This document shows positions 27,726 through 36,139 of a DNA stretch of 64,000 bases, in pieces. How positions within the stretch are numbered: position 1 is the first letter of the stretch; each line of letters begins with the position of its first letter. The position numbers were made by a program, and so were the translations under genes. Source of the stretch: Sphingomonas bacterium (GTDB lineage Bacteria; Pseudomonadota; Alphaproteobacteria; Sphingomonadales; Sphingomonadaceae); contig NZ_CAHJWJ010000013.1 in the NCBI RefSeq assembly GCF_903642285.1, positions 23,055-87,054 of the forward strand. The letters are read 5' to 3'. The notes beneath the pieces were generated by a model that saw nothing but the letters and a program-made list of their open reading frames with translations, did not search any database and was not told the DNA's origin.

Positions 27726-28016
27726 ATGACCGATATCGATGACCGCGCGCTCGACAGCCTGTCGGTCGCACCCGCAGACGACGATACGGTCGGCAGCGGA
27801 CATGATTCGCGGCAGGGTGCCGGCCAGGACAAGTCGATCGCCGAACGGCTCGAACGAAATCCCGCGAGCGTGGACGCCAAGCTGGACAACGGATTGGACG
27901 AGTCGATGGACGCCAGCGATCCGCCTTCCGTAACGCAGCCATCGGGCACCACCGACGCGCCGCCATCGTCGGGTTACGACCAGGAAGCGGAAAAGGCGCT
28001 CCGCGACCAGGGCTGA
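27726..28016 (+). CDS. small acidic disordered protein of unknown function
   Basis: A 96-residue protein rich in Asp, Ser, Pro and Gly with no hydrophobic segment (MTDIDDRALDSLSVAPADDD at the start, KALRDQG at the end). It looks intrinsically disordered. AAGGAG lies 8 bases before the ATG, better placed than for the GTGs upstream. It follows the transglutaminase-like gene closely. No family recognised. Confidence 0.6.
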   Translation: MTDIDDRALDSLSVAPADDDTVGSGHDSRQGAGQDKSIAERLERNPASVDAKLDNGLDESMDASDPPSVTQPSGTTDAPPSSGYDQEAEKALRDQG

Positions 28017-28218
28017 GGGTTCGTCGTCGCCCGATTGTTGCGCGTAAAGCGCATGTCATCGTTAATTCCGCCATTCCGGCTCGGTTCGTCGCAACGGATG
28101 TTGCGGCGCACAAGCTTTCATGGTCGCTAGTCGCTGTCATTGGTCGATTTCGTTCAGGTGTCCGTTAACCATCTTGGCGTATCGTCCCAGGACTGAACGA
28201 AACGGGCGGGGTAGGGCG

Positions 28219-28773
28219 ATGGGTTCGAGAATGAAGCCGGCCGAAGGCGCAATGACGTTGGCCGAGATGAAGGAATTCGCGGGCTTTCCCGCAGCTACCC
28301 AGCGGTACATCCGCCGGTCGCTGGATATCGGGCTCGACCGTGAGGACGCACTGGCGCGTTGGTCGCGCGATGTGGTGGAGGCCGCGAGCATCCGGGCGCA
28401 GGCTCGGATGTACCGCAGCCTGCCCGATATCCGGGAGATTGTTCCGGACGACAGCGGGCTCGATGCGATCGAACCTTTCCTCGCACCGTTGGTGACCGTG
28501 GTGGCGTTCGATCTGGGGCAGGGGCGGCTGACCAGCTTCTCCGCGTTCCGTTTCCTCTACGAACGGCTGATCGGCGCATCGGTGCGGCCTTGGCTGCCGG
28601 CCGCGTTCTGCGCCGCCGCAGCGTTGCCGCACCTGCATCCGGAATTGCGGCGCAAATTGCTGCAATCGATCAGCGAAGCCGCGGCGACCGCGTCGGGCTG
28701 GTCGAACCGTCAGCCGGCCTTCTTTCCCTATTGGGTGGAAAAGGTCGACAGCGCCGCACCACTCGCAACCTGA
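28219..28773 (+). CDS. hypothetical protein
   Basis: A 184-residue soluble protein of unknown family. The N-terminal third is helical and charged (LAEMKEFAGFPAATQRYIRR, LDREDALARWSRDVVEAASI). The middle holds a hydrophobic stretch, FLAPLVTVVAFDLGQGRLTS, and the C-terminal part is again helical (HPELRRKLLQSISEAAAT). No catalytic motif is visible. The ATG follows GGGTAGGG by few bases; an earlier in-frame ATG at 28120 would add a segment of poor coding character. The 200 bases upstream hold no gene but two isolated TTAA half-sites (28060s and 28160s). Confidence 0.65.
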   Translation: MGSRMKPAEGAMTLAEMKEFAGFPAATQRYIRRSLDIGLDREDALARWSRDVVEAASIRAQARMYRSLPDIREIVPDDSGLDAIEPFLAPLVTVVAFDLGQGRLTSFSAFRFLYERLIGASVRPWLPAAFCAAAALPHLHPELRRKLLQSISEAAATASGWSNRQPAFFPYWVEKVDSAAPLAT

Positions 28774-28776
28774 GGC

Positions 28777-29532
28777 TCATCCGCGGGTCGCGCTGGACAA
28801 TGGTTCGGACGTAACGGGATAGCCGAGACCCTGGGGTATGCACAGGCGATCGCCATCGGGGCGTCGTTCGATAAACGGCGTGATGGCCTGGATCGGGTGG
28901 GCCGCGGCATCCACGACCGCCGCCGCGAAATGCCGATGCTGCGCAAGCCGTTCGAGATTGCGCCGAGTGGGGTAGATGAGGATCGCCCGACCCGCATCGG
29001 CTGAGGCCAGCACCGCCGCCGCGCTCGACCAGAACAACCGCGCCGTCTCCCCCTCGTCGGCGGTGGGTTCGGGCGATCCATCGGGCAGCGCCGCGAGGTA
29101 GAAGCGCGTATCGAAGATACGCGCGTGCCGGTGCGCCGGTCGCCACCGCGCAAAGGGAACGAGTACGCCGGGGTCGAGCGCGATGCCCGCCGCCGCCAGC
29201 ACATCCGCGAAGGGCTCGCCCGCGTGCAGCGCGGCGCGGATCGAGGCCAGCGAGGCGGCAGACGGCGTCGGCGACAATCCGATCGCGAGCCCCGCCTCCT
29301 CGATCGTCTCGCGAATCGCGGCAACGCGCGCCGCGAGGTCGTCGCCGTCCCCGATCGTCGCCGCCAGCACATCGTCGCCGGGATCGATCCGGCCGCCGGG
29401 AAAGACGAGCGCACCCGCGGCGAAACGCATCGCCTTCGCCCGCTCCACCATCAGCAGATCGGCGGGCCCGTCGACCCGGTCGCGCATGACGATAAGGGTC
29501 GCGGCGGGAATGGCGTCGGGAAGGTCGGTCAT
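28777..29532 (-). CDS. Nudix hydrolase
   Basis: A 251-residue protein that would hydrolyse a nucleoside-diphosphate-linked compound. A glycine-rich GALVFPGGRIDPGDD opens the Nudix box and the core RETIEEAGLAIG (consensus REUxEExGU) follows, with a spacing insert of about 20 residues between the two as in the CoA/ADP-ribose-type 'large' Nudix proteins. The open frame extends upstream through the tRNA-Ala gene; that extension is an artefact, and the ATG giving MTDLPDAIPAATLIV was chosen. It ends 3 bases past the convergent hypothetical gene. Confidence 0.85.
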   Translation of the reverse strand: MTDLPDAIPAATLIVMRDRVDGPADLLMVERAKAMRFAAGALVFPGGRIDPGDDVLAATIGDGDDLAARVAAIRETIEEAGLAIGLSPTPSAASLASIRAALHAGEPFADVLAAAGIALDPGVLVPFARWRPAHRHARIFDTRFYLAALPDGSPEPTADEGETARLFWSSAAAVLASADAGRAILIYPTRRNLERLAQHRHFAAAVVDAAAHPIQAITPFIERRPDGDRLCIPQGLGYPVTSEPLSSATRG

Positions 29533-29599
29533 CACCGTCGCCAATGGACGGTCAGTTACAAGCGCGCAATCGCGCGCGGGATCGACGGATAGGGGCGGG

Positions 29600-29675
29600 T
29601 GGTGGAGCCGAAGGGAATCGAACCCTTGACCTCTGCAGTGCGATTGCAGCGCTCTCCCATCTGAGCTACGGCCCC
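29600..29675 (-). tRNA. tRNA-Ala (anticodon CGC)
   Basis: On the minus strand the sequence folds as a full cloverleaf: acceptor GGGGCCG with CGGCTCC, D arm with GCTCAGATGGGAGAGC, anticodon stem CTGCA/TGCAG around the loop ATCGCAC, and T arm AAGGG-TTCGATT-CCCTT. The anticodon CGC reads GCG alanine codons, common in this GC-rich genome. The CCA end is encoded (29600-29602). Confidence 0.95.
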
Positions 29676-29902
29676 GCGCCCCTACCGGTGCAACCGGGAT
29701 CGCTGCCATTAACGAGGGACATCGGGGGATGCAACAGGTGCGGCGCGCGAGGTCGCACCCGTTCCGGACGCTTCATCCAGATGTTCCACCGGACCGCCGT
29801 CTTGCGGGTGCGCTCACCGGAACAATCCCGCATCTTCAACGCTTTTTCCTCGATACCGGCGGGCTGGCCCACCGGCATAGTGTGAGCGAGCAGGAGAAGA
29901 CC

Positions 29903-30880
29903 ATGTCGACCATCCGCTACCCGGGTACCACCAACGAACCGAACCCCGACTTTTACGGACGGGACAACCCCGCCGATTACGGGCCGGATCGTTCTCCCGC
30001 CGGCAATCCGTCCAGCGCGCGCGAATATGCTGCGGCTGGAGAATATGGTGCCGATCGCGGCGATCGAACGCAAGACCGGAATCGCGGCCCCAATAAGGAG
30101 CGCGGCAATTATCAGCAGCAGCGTGGCGGTACCGATCGGCAGAGCGAGCCTTATCGCGGCAGCTACGCGCATGACGGACATCGCTTCGAAGACGTGGGTC
30201 GCTACCGCGAATATGAAGACGACGACCGCCGCGGCGGTCGTCAGCCGCAACGGGGCGGTGCCGGTCGTCAACCGCAAGGCTCCGATTATGACGAGCGCAA
30301 TTTCCTGGCGCGTGCGGGCGACGAGGTGCGATCCTGGTTCGGCGACGACGAGGCGGAACGGCGTCGTAGCCGGGATGCCCGCCACGAAGGCGGCGGCAAT
30401 GACGACCGCCACCATGAAGAGTATCACCAGTGGCGCACCGGCCAGATCGCCGATTTCGACCGCGACTTCGCCGAATATCGTAAGGAGAACCAGGCCAAGT
30501 TCCATACCGAGTTCACCGCGTGGCGCGGCGAGCGCCAATCCCAGCGCCTGTCCCTGACCAAGGTCGAGGAGCACATGGAAATCCTCGGGTCGGACGGCGA
30601 GCATGTCGGCACGGTCGACAAGGTCCGCGGCGATCATATCCTGCTGACCAGGACCGACAAGGATGCGGGTGGCCACCACCACATGATCCCGTCGCGGTGG
30701 ATCCAGACCGTCGACGAGAAGGTGACGCTGCGAAAGACTGCGGCGGAGGCGAAGCAGGAATGGCGCGACGTGGAACGAAGCGAGGACGAAAACCGGTTCG
30801 GCGATCGCGGCGGGGTTCAGGACGGTCCGCGCGACGGACAGGGCCGCAAGCTCGATCGGAATGTTCCGCGGACCTATTGA
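29903..30880 (+). CDS. DUF2171-domain protein with long disordered N-terminus
   Basis: A 325-residue protein. Residues 1-140 are rich in Arg, Gly, Asp, Gln and Tyr, with RGG-like patches (QQQRGGTDRQ, RRGGRQPQRGGAGRQ). A short SWFGDDEAERRR motif lies at 144-155, of the kind seen in Sphingomonad stress proteins with BON or SWFGD domains. The C-terminal part (about 223-295) is a DUF2171 domain: HMEILGSDGEHVGTVDKVRG and HMIPSRWIQTVDEKVTLRKT. DUF2171 is PRC-barrel-like and its function is unknown. AGGAGA precedes the ATG. A strong terminator follows. Confidence 0.8.
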   Translation: MSTIRYPGTTNEPNPDFYGRDNPADYGPDRSPAGNPSSAREYAAAGEYGADRGDRTQDRNRGPNKERGNYQQQRGGTDRQSEPYRGSYAHDGHRFEDVGRYREYEDDDRRGGRQPQRGGAGRQPQGSDYDERNFLARAGDEVRSWFGDDEAERRRSRDARHEGGGNDDRHHEEYHQWRTGQIADFDRDFAEYRKENQAKFHTEFTAWRGERQSQRLSLTKVEEHMEILGSDGEHVGTVDKVRGDHILLTRTDKDAGGHHHMIPSRWIQTVDEKVTLRKTAAEAKQEWRDVERSEDENRFGDRGGVQDGPRDGQGRKLDRNVPRTY

Positions 30881-30912
30881 TCACGAATCTGCCTGATCGA
30901 AGGCGGATCGAC

Positions 30913-30948
30913 GGGCGCGGCATCGCAAGGTGCCGCGCCCTTTTTTTT
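30913..30948 (+). terminator. strong intrinsic terminator after the DUF2171 gene
   Basis: GGGCGCGGCA (30913-30922) pairs perfectly with TGCCGCGCCC (30931-30940) across an 8-base loop and is followed by eight T residues (30941-30948). It lies between two convergent genes. Confidence 0.92.
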
Positions 30949-30954
30949 GCCCGG

Positions 30955-31872
30955 TCAGATCGCGCCCGAAAACGTGTCGCACTTCGCGGGATCGCCGCTG
31001 TCCAGACCGACCTGCAGCCAATGCTGTCGCTCGGCCGAGGTGCCGTGGGTAAAGCTGTCGGGCACGACGCGACCCTCGCTTTGCTGCTGCAACGTATCGT
31101 CGCCGATCGCATGTGCGGCCGTCATACCCTCCTGCACGTCGCCGGGGTCAAGCCGGTCCTTGTTCCTGTTGGCCCAGACGCCGGCATAGCAATCCGCCTG
31201 AAGTTCCAGACGCACCGATGGCCCGTTCGCACCGCCGGGTCCGCCCGATTGCTCGGCCTGCGCGACCTGGCTGGAGACGCCGAGCAGGTTCTGGATATGG
31301 TGTCCGAATTCATGCGCGATCACATAATCCTGCGCGAAGTCGCCGCCCGCGTGGAAGCGGGTCTGCAATTCCTCGAAGAAGCTGGTGTCGAGATAGATTT
31401 TGCTGTCGGTCGGGCAGTAGAACGGTCCCATCGCGCTCTGCGCCGCGCCGCAGCCCGATTGGCCGCTGCCGCGGTAGAAGACGAGACCGGGCGCGGTGAA
31501 CGATTTGCCTTCGTCACCGAAGACCGAAGCCCAGGTCTTGTCCGCGGAACTGAAGGCATCGCAGGCGGATTTGCGGTCGGCATCGGCACGGCAGATCGCG
31601 CCGACCGAGGCACCCTTGGTCGACGGACCCACCTGACCGGCCGGTGCGATCGGCTGGCCACCGCCGCCCACAAGCGAGCCGAGGTTGCCGATTCCGCCGA
31701 ACACCGCGAACAGGATCAGCACGACGACGATACCGCCACAGCCGAATCGACTGCCGATCAGCGGCAACAGCCCGAACAACAACCCGCCGCCGCCGCCCAG
31801 GCCGCCGCCGCCGCCACCGCCGGAGCCTTCGTCTTCGACGTTGATATTGGGATCGAAATCGTCGAGCCGCAT
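30955..31872 (-). CDS. neutral zinc metallopeptidase, YpfJ-like
   Basis: A 305-residue membrane-anchored peptidase. A glycine-rich N-terminus (residues 16-30) precedes one or two hydrophobic segments (LLFGLLPLIG, then GGIVVVLILFAVFGGIGNLG at 46-65). The zinc motif HEFGHH lies at 187-192, followed by LELQADCYAGVWA, which carries the third ligand region of the family. Substrate unknown. The frame remains open upstream; MRLDDFDPNINVED is the usual family start. It is divergent from the patatin gene, 91 bases away. Confidence 0.88.
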   Translation of the reverse strand: MRLDDFDPNINVEDEGSGGGGGGGLGGGGGLLFGLLPLIGSRFGCGGIVVVLILFAVFGGIGNLGSLVGGGGQPIAPAGQVGPSTKGASVGAICRADADRKSACDAFSSADKTWASVFGDEGKSFTAPGLVFYRGSGQSGCGAAQSAMGPFYCPTDSKIYLDTSFFEELQTRFHAGGDFAQDYVIAHEFGHHIQNLLGVSSQVAQAEQSGGPGGANGPSVRLELQADCYAGVWANRNKDRLDPGDVQEGMTAAHAIGDDTLQQQSEGRVVPDSFTHGTSAERQHWLQVGLDSGDPAKCDTFSGAI

Positions 31873-31963
31873 GGTGCCTTTACCCCGTGATGGCAGTGCC
31901 GTGTCCATGCGCCGGGACAGGCGTGCGACGCAAGCACGGTTGATCGCCGCCGCGGTTCGTCCC

Positions 31964-33109
31964 ATGAACGCGCCGATGGCGGATATCGAACCCACCCGCG
32001 CACGCAAGCGTGCCTTGCCGTTGCCCGCGCAGGTCGCGCTCGTGCTGCAGGGCGGCGGCGCGCTGGGCAGTTTTCAGGCCGGCGTGATCGAGGCGCTGGC
32101 GAATGCCGCGATTCGGATCGACTGGGTCGCAGGTATCTCGATCGGCGCGGTCAACGCCGCGATCGTCGCGGGCAACCCGCCCGAGCGCCGGGTCGAACGG
32201 TTGCGCGCGTTCTGGGAACAAATGACGGTGGCGTTGCCCAGCTTTCCGATCTTTCCCGACGACCGCGTGCGCGAATTCGTCCACGAATGGTCGGCGGGTT
32301 TCGTCGCGATGGCGGGGGTGCCGGGGTTCTTCGGCCCGCGGTTCGTGCCGCCGTTCCTGGCGGTGCCGGGATCGCTCGACGCGACCAGCTTCTACGATTC
32401 GCAACCGCTCGCCGATACGCTGAACCGACTGATCGACTGGGATCTGCTGAACGACGGGCCGATCCGGCTGTCGGTCGGCGCGGTCGATGTCGAAAGCGGC
32501 AATTTCCATTACTTCGACACCGCGGACGAGCGGCTGGACGCGCGCCACATCATGGCTTCGGGTGCGCTGCCGCCGGGCTTGCCGCCGATCGAGATCGGCG
32601 GGCGCTGGTGGTGGGATGGCGGGCTCGTCTCGAACACCCCGCTGACGCATGTCCTCGATCATCAGCAGGGTGAAACGCTGGTGTTTCAGGTCGATCTGTT
32701 CGCCGCAGCCGCGGAGCGCCCGCGGACGATCATGGATGTGTTGGCGCGCGAAAAGGAAATCCGTTTCTCCAGCCGGACGCGGCAGGTGACCGACCAATTG
32801 CTGCGGCTGCGCAAGGAGCGCGAGCTGACGCGGCGCGTGCTCGCCAAACTGCCCGACGCATTGGCGAACGACCGCGACGTGAAGGCGCTGGCGGCGCTGG
32901 CCGCGGAGAAGCCGGTCAGTCTCGTCCATATCATCTACCGTGCCAATGCCTGGGAGGGCGGGTCGCGCGATTACGAATTCTCGGCACGGACGATGCTGGA
33001 ACATTGGTCGGCGGGGCAGACGGCGGTCGATCGGACGATGGAGAACGCCGAACTGGTCGCGGAGAATCTGCTGACCGGCCGCACCGCCGCGTTCGATCTG
33101 GGGCGATAG
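31964..33109 (+). CDS. patatin-like phospholipase
   Basis: A 381-residue acyl hydrolase with a Ser-Asp dyad: glycine-rich LQGGGALGSFQAGV (28-41), nucleophile elbow GISIG with Ser59, and Asp218 in WWDGGLVSNTP. The C-terminal region (REKEIRFSSRTRQ onward) resembles the DUF3734 extension seen with bacterial patatins. Several upstream ATGs are in frame; the one giving MNAPMADIEPTRARK was chosen because earlier sequence overlaps the divergent peptidase start. It is the first gene of a likely operon with 3-hydroxybutyrate dehydrogenase (9-base gap) and a DUF4893 protein, so it may act on storage lipid or polyester-linked metabolism (inference). Confidence 0.87.
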   Translation: MNAPMADIEPTRARKRALPLPAQVALVLQGGGALGSFQAGVIEALANAAIRIDWVAGISIGAVNAAIVAGNPPERRVERLRAFWEQMTVALPSFPIFPDDRVREFVHEWSAGFVAMAGVPGFFGPRFVPPFLAVPGSLDATSFYDSQPLADTLNRLIDWDLLNDGPIRLSVGAVDVESGNFHYFDTADERLDARHIMASGALPPGLPPIEIGGRWWWDGGLVSNTPLTHVLDHQQGETLVFQVDLFAAAAERPRTIMDVLAREKEIRFSSRTRQVTDQLLRLRKERELTRRVLAKLPDALANDRDVKALAALAAEKPVSLVHIIYRANAWEGGSRDYEFSARTMLEHWSAGQTAVDRTMENAELVAENLLTGRTAAFDLGR

Positions 33110-33118
33110 GAGAAACGC

Positions 33119-33904
33119 ATGTTCCTGAAGGGTAGGACCGCGATCGTGACCGGATCGACGTCGGGCATCGGCCTTGCCTATGCCAAGGCGTTGGCTGCGG
33201 AAGGGGCCGCGGTCGTCATCAACGGTTTCGGCGATGCCGCCGCGATCGAACGCGATCGCGGCGCGTTATCCGCGACGAGCGGTGCGGTCGCACTTTACGA
33301 CCCCGCCGACATGACGAAGCCGCACGAGATCGCGGCGATGGTCGCGCGGGCGGTCGTGGCCACGGGCAGCGTCGATATCGTCGTCAACAATGCGGGCATC
33401 CAGCATGTCGCGCCGATCGAGGATTTCCCGGTCGATCGGTTCGATGCGATCATCGCGATCAACCTGTCGTCCGCCTGGCATGTCATGCGCGCCGCGGTGC
33501 CGCACATGCGCGCCCGCAAATGGGGGCGGATCATCTCCACCGGGTCGGCACATTCCAAGGTCGCGAGCCCGAACAAGTCGGCCTATGTCATGGCCAAGCA
33601 CGGCATCGACGGCCTGACCAAGACGATCGCGCTGGAAACCGCGACCGACGGGATCACGGTCAACTGCATTTCCCCCGGCTATGTCTGGACGCCGCTGGTG
33701 GAAAACCAGATCCCCGACACGATGAAGGCGCGGGGGCTGACGCGCGACCAGGTGATGAGCGACGTGCTGCTGGCGGCGCAGCCGACGAAGCAGTTCGTCA
33801 CCCCGGAACAGGTTGCGGCGTTCGCGCTGTTCCTGTGCCGCGACGAGGCGGCGTCGATCACCGGCGCGAACCTGTCGATCGATGGCGGCTGGACGGCGGC
33901 ATGA
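33119..33904 (+). CDS. 3-hydroxybutyrate dehydrogenase
   Basis: Oxidises (R)-3-hydroxybutyrate to acetoacetate with NAD in the cytoplasm, the step after PHB depolymerisation. The 261-residue short-chain dehydrogenase has the cofactor motif TGSTSGIG (about 11-18), NNAGIQHVAPIEDFP, and the active-site Tyr156 and Lys160 in YVMAKHG. The C-terminal segment with SDVLLAAQPTKQFVTPEQVA is characteristic of bacterial 3-hydroxybutyrate dehydrogenases. AGGAGAAACGC places a ribosome-binding site before the ATG. phaZ lies elsewhere in the window. Confidence 0.9.
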   Translation: MFLKGRTAIVTGSTSGIGLAYAKALAAEGAAVVINGFGDAAAIERDRGALSATSGAVALYDPADMTKPHEIAAMVARAVVATGSVDIVVNNAGIQHVAPIEDFPVDRFDAIIAINLSSAWHVMRAAVPHMRARKWGRIISTGSAHSKVASPNKSAYVMAKHGIDGLTKTIALETATDGITVNCISPGYVWTPLVENQIPDTMKARGLTRDQVMSDVLLAAQPTKQFVTPEQVAAFALFLCRDEAASITGANLSIDGGWTAA

Positions 33905-34503
33905 CCGTGCGGACGGCAGCAACGCTGGCGTTGATGGCTGTCGTCGCGTCGCAGCCGGTCGGTGCCGCGCGCGACCTGCCGCGCGACTGGCGACGCGTGG
34001 CGACGCTGCCCGATCGCGACCGGCTGCGGCGGCTGCGGATGGCGTGGACCGATGGTGTCCGCCTCGCCTATGCGAACGGGCTGGGCGGGTCGGTACGATC
34101 GCAGGGCGTGCTGCTCGACCCCGATGTCGCGCTGGCCGACCCTTTGCCGCCGCCGGGCAGATATCGATGTCGGGTCGTCAAGCTGGGCGGCCCGCAAGGG
34201 TTTTCGGTCAGGGCGGCGGTGCCGTGCGAGATCGCTGCTACCGGGCCGGTGCTCGGGTTTTCGATGCTGGGTGCGGCTCAACGCACCACGGGCACGCTGT
34301 TCGCGGATACCGACGTGCGCGGCGTGTTCCTGGGGTCGCTGGCGATGGCGGACGAGGGCCATGTGCTGGCCTATGGCCGCGACGTGAATCGCAATATGGC
34401 GGGTGTGGTGGAACGCGTCGGGCCTTCGCGTTGGCGGATCGGCTTCCCTTATCCGCGCTTCGAAGCCACGCTCGATGTGATCGAACTGGTTCCTAGTTCG
34501 TAG
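33901..34503 (+). CDS. DUF4893-like exported protein
   Basis: A 200-residue protein with an N-terminal signal peptide (TLALMAVVASQPVGAA, cleavage after about residue 22) and a mature domain with DWRRVATLPDRDRLRRLRMAW and YRCRVVKLG, features I associate with DUF4893. It is periplasmic by prediction; the function is unknown. Its ATG overlaps the 3-hydroxybutyrate dehydrogenase stop (ATGA), so it is coupled to that operon. Its end overlaps the end of the convergent gene by 11 bases. Confidence 0.7.
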   Translation: MTVRTAATLALMAVVASQPVGAARDLPRDWRRVATLPDRDRLRRLRMAWTDGVRLAYANGLGGSVRSQGVLLDPDVALADPLPPPGRYRCRVVKLGGPQGFSVRAAVPCEIAATGPVLGFSMLGAAQRTTGTLFADTDVRGVFLGSLAMADEGHVLAYGRDVNRNMAGVVERVGPSRWRIGFPYPRFEATLDVIELVPSS

Positions 34504-35119
34504 CGGCAGTTTTATCGGGCACCGGTACGGTCGGCGTCGCGGCGGTCGGCGTAGCGACGATCGGCGGCAATGCCGCAAGATATTCCTTTCCGTGCTGATC
34601 GACCACGATGAGCTGCGACGCGTTCGCCTGTGCGACCGCTTGCAGATACGATCGCGGCTTTTTCATCAGGCCGGGGAAATCCACCTTCGTAAGCCCGACG
34701 AGCCGCGCCGCTTCCTCCACGAAATGGACGCAATTATGCGTCTGGAGATTGTAGGTGCTGTCGGGACCCTTGTCGTCCCATGCGGTGGCGAGCGCGACGA
34801 CGGCGGCATATTGCTGGTCGGTGAGTACGACCGAGAATTGCGCCGTGCTGCCATCGATATAGCCCGGCTTCGCGATATCGAGCCGACCGGGAACGGGACC
34901 GAACAGCAAAGCCGGAGTCACCGCCTTCGCCGTAAACCCGAAGTTGCGATCGACCGGCGGGCCACCCGCATCCGGAATCCCGCGCAGGGTAACGAATGCA
35001 TGGGGAAAACTGTTGCCAAGCTCGTGGCTCCAGAACGTGATCGTCACCGCAGCCTGGGCGGGAAGCGCCGCAAACAACGACAACAGGATCGGGGCGAGCA
35101 GGCGGAGCAAGGCTTTCAT
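34493..35119 (-). CDS. exported protein of unknown function with conserved-looking Cys-His
   Basis: A 208-residue protein with a clear signal peptide (LLRLLAPILLSLFAALPAQA, cleavage near residue 23). The mature part contains WSHELGNSFPHAFVTLRG and, later, TYNLQTHNCVHFVEEAARL; a histidine near the start and NC..F later recall NlpC/P60- or Lnb-type periplasmic folds, but the match is weak and the function is unassigned. The tail is a repeat-like TPTAATPTVPVP. It overlaps the convergent DUF4893 gene by 11 bases. Confidence 0.65.
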   Translation of the reverse strand: MKALLRLLAPILLSLFAALPAQAAVTITFWSHELGNSFPHAFVTLRGIPDAGGPPVDRNFGFTAKAVTPALLFGPVPGRLDIAKPGYIDGSTAQFSVVLTDQQYAAVVALATAWDDKGPDSTYNLQTHNCVHFVEEAARLVGLTKVDFPGLMKKPRSYLQAVAQANASQLIVVDQHGKEYLAALPPIVATPTAATPTVPVPDKTAATN

Positions 35120-35191
35120 AGATGAGGAAATACCGCGAAGTTTCGCTGGAATGCAACCCGGATCGGCGGGACCAGATATCGGTTCGGCGCA

Positions 35192-36133
35192 TCACGATCC
35201 GTCGCGGCCCGGTGCCGTAGCCACCGCATCCTCGCGCCGTTCCGGCCGGATATAGATCGATGCGAGCATCGGTTCCGCGTTCTTCAGCGCGGTCTCGATC
35301 GTCTCGATCAGGCGCTCGCCGTCGCCCATCGTCATCGAATCGACGAAATCCGCGCTGATCGCGACGAAGATGCTGGTCGGTGCGGTGTGGATCGTCCGGA
35401 CATGGTTCACCGCGGTGATGCCGGGATACCCGTCGACGATCGCGCGGACCCGGGCAATGACCGCCGGATCGGCTCGCTCGCCGATCAGCAGTCCCTTGGC
35501 TTCGCGCGCCAGCAGCATCGCGACGAGCGCCAGCACGGTCCCGATCACGATCGACGCGATGCCGTCGATCCGCGGATCGGCGAAATAGTGGCTGGCCCAG
35601 ACACCGACCGCGGCGACCGCGAGACCGAACAACGCAGCCGAATCCTCGAACAGCACGATGAAGCCAGCCGGGTCCTTCGATCGCCGGACCGCCTGCCACC
35701 AGCCGAAGTCGCCCTTGCCCGTCGCGAACTCGCGCACCGCGACGATCCAGGATCCGCCCTCCAGCACCGCGGCGATGCCGAGCACCGCATAATCGACGAC
35801 CGGATCGGACAGCGCCGCCGGGGCCCGGATATGGCGATACCCCTCGTAGATCGACACGCCCGCGCCGATCGCGAAGATCAGGATCGCGACTACGAACGCC
35901 CAGAAATACAGCTCTCGGCCATAGCCGAAAGGGTGAGCATCGTCCGCGGGTTGTGCCGCACGCCTTTGCCCGTACAGCAGCAGGACTTGGTTTCCGCTGT
36001 CGACGAAGGAATGGACCCCTTCGGTCAGCATCGACGACGACCCGGTGATGCCGGCGGCAACGAATTTCGCGATACCGATGCCAAGATTGGCGGCTAATGC
36101 GGCGTAGAGGACGAGGTTGGCGCGGGTGTGCAA
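35192..36133 (-). CDS. cation diffusion facilitator family transporter
   Basis: A 313-residue inner-membrane divalent metal/proton antiporter with six helices. The family motif GVHSFVDSGNQVLLLYG (helix 2, His and Asp metal ligands) is present, as are DAHPFGYGRELYFWAF and a C-terminal cytoplasmic ferredoxin-like domain containing VNHVRTIHTAPTS. The usual helix-5 HxxxD pair appears as a DSAALFGL-type segment, so the metal cannot be named. It starts 6 bases after the aldo/keto reductase stop and is the last gene of a four-gene operon. Confidence 0.87.
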   Translation of the reverse strand: MHTRANLVLYAALAANLGIGIAKFVAAGITGSSSMLTEGVHSFVDSGNQVLLLYGQRRAAQPADDAHPFGYGRELYFWAFVVAILIFAIGAGVSIYEGYRHIRAPAALSDPVVDYAVLGIAAVLEGGSWIVAVREFATGKGDFGWWQAVRRSKDPAGFIVLFEDSAALFGLAVAAVGVWASHYFADPRIDGIASIVIGTVLALVAMLLAREAKGLLIGERADPAVIARVRAIVDGYPGITAVNHVRTIHTAPTSIFVAISADFVDSMTMGDGERLIETIETALKNAEPMLASIYIRPERREDAVATAPGRDGS

Positions 36134-36139
36134 GTGCGC

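Noticed and set aside
25911..27803. A 630-codon open frame on the minus strand opposite the YccA and transglutaminase genes
   Set aside because: It is antisense to two well-supported genes, rich in Arg/His/Asp, and matches no family; long antisense frames are expected at this GC content. Similar antisense frames opposite rnr (3545-5479), putA (12925-15525) and metH (41646-43730) were rejected for the same reason.
29533..29709. N-terminal extension of the Nudix protein through the tRNA-Ala gene
   Set aside because: The extension (GRSSDGRALQSHCRGQGFDS) is the translated tRNA gene, not protein-coding sequence.
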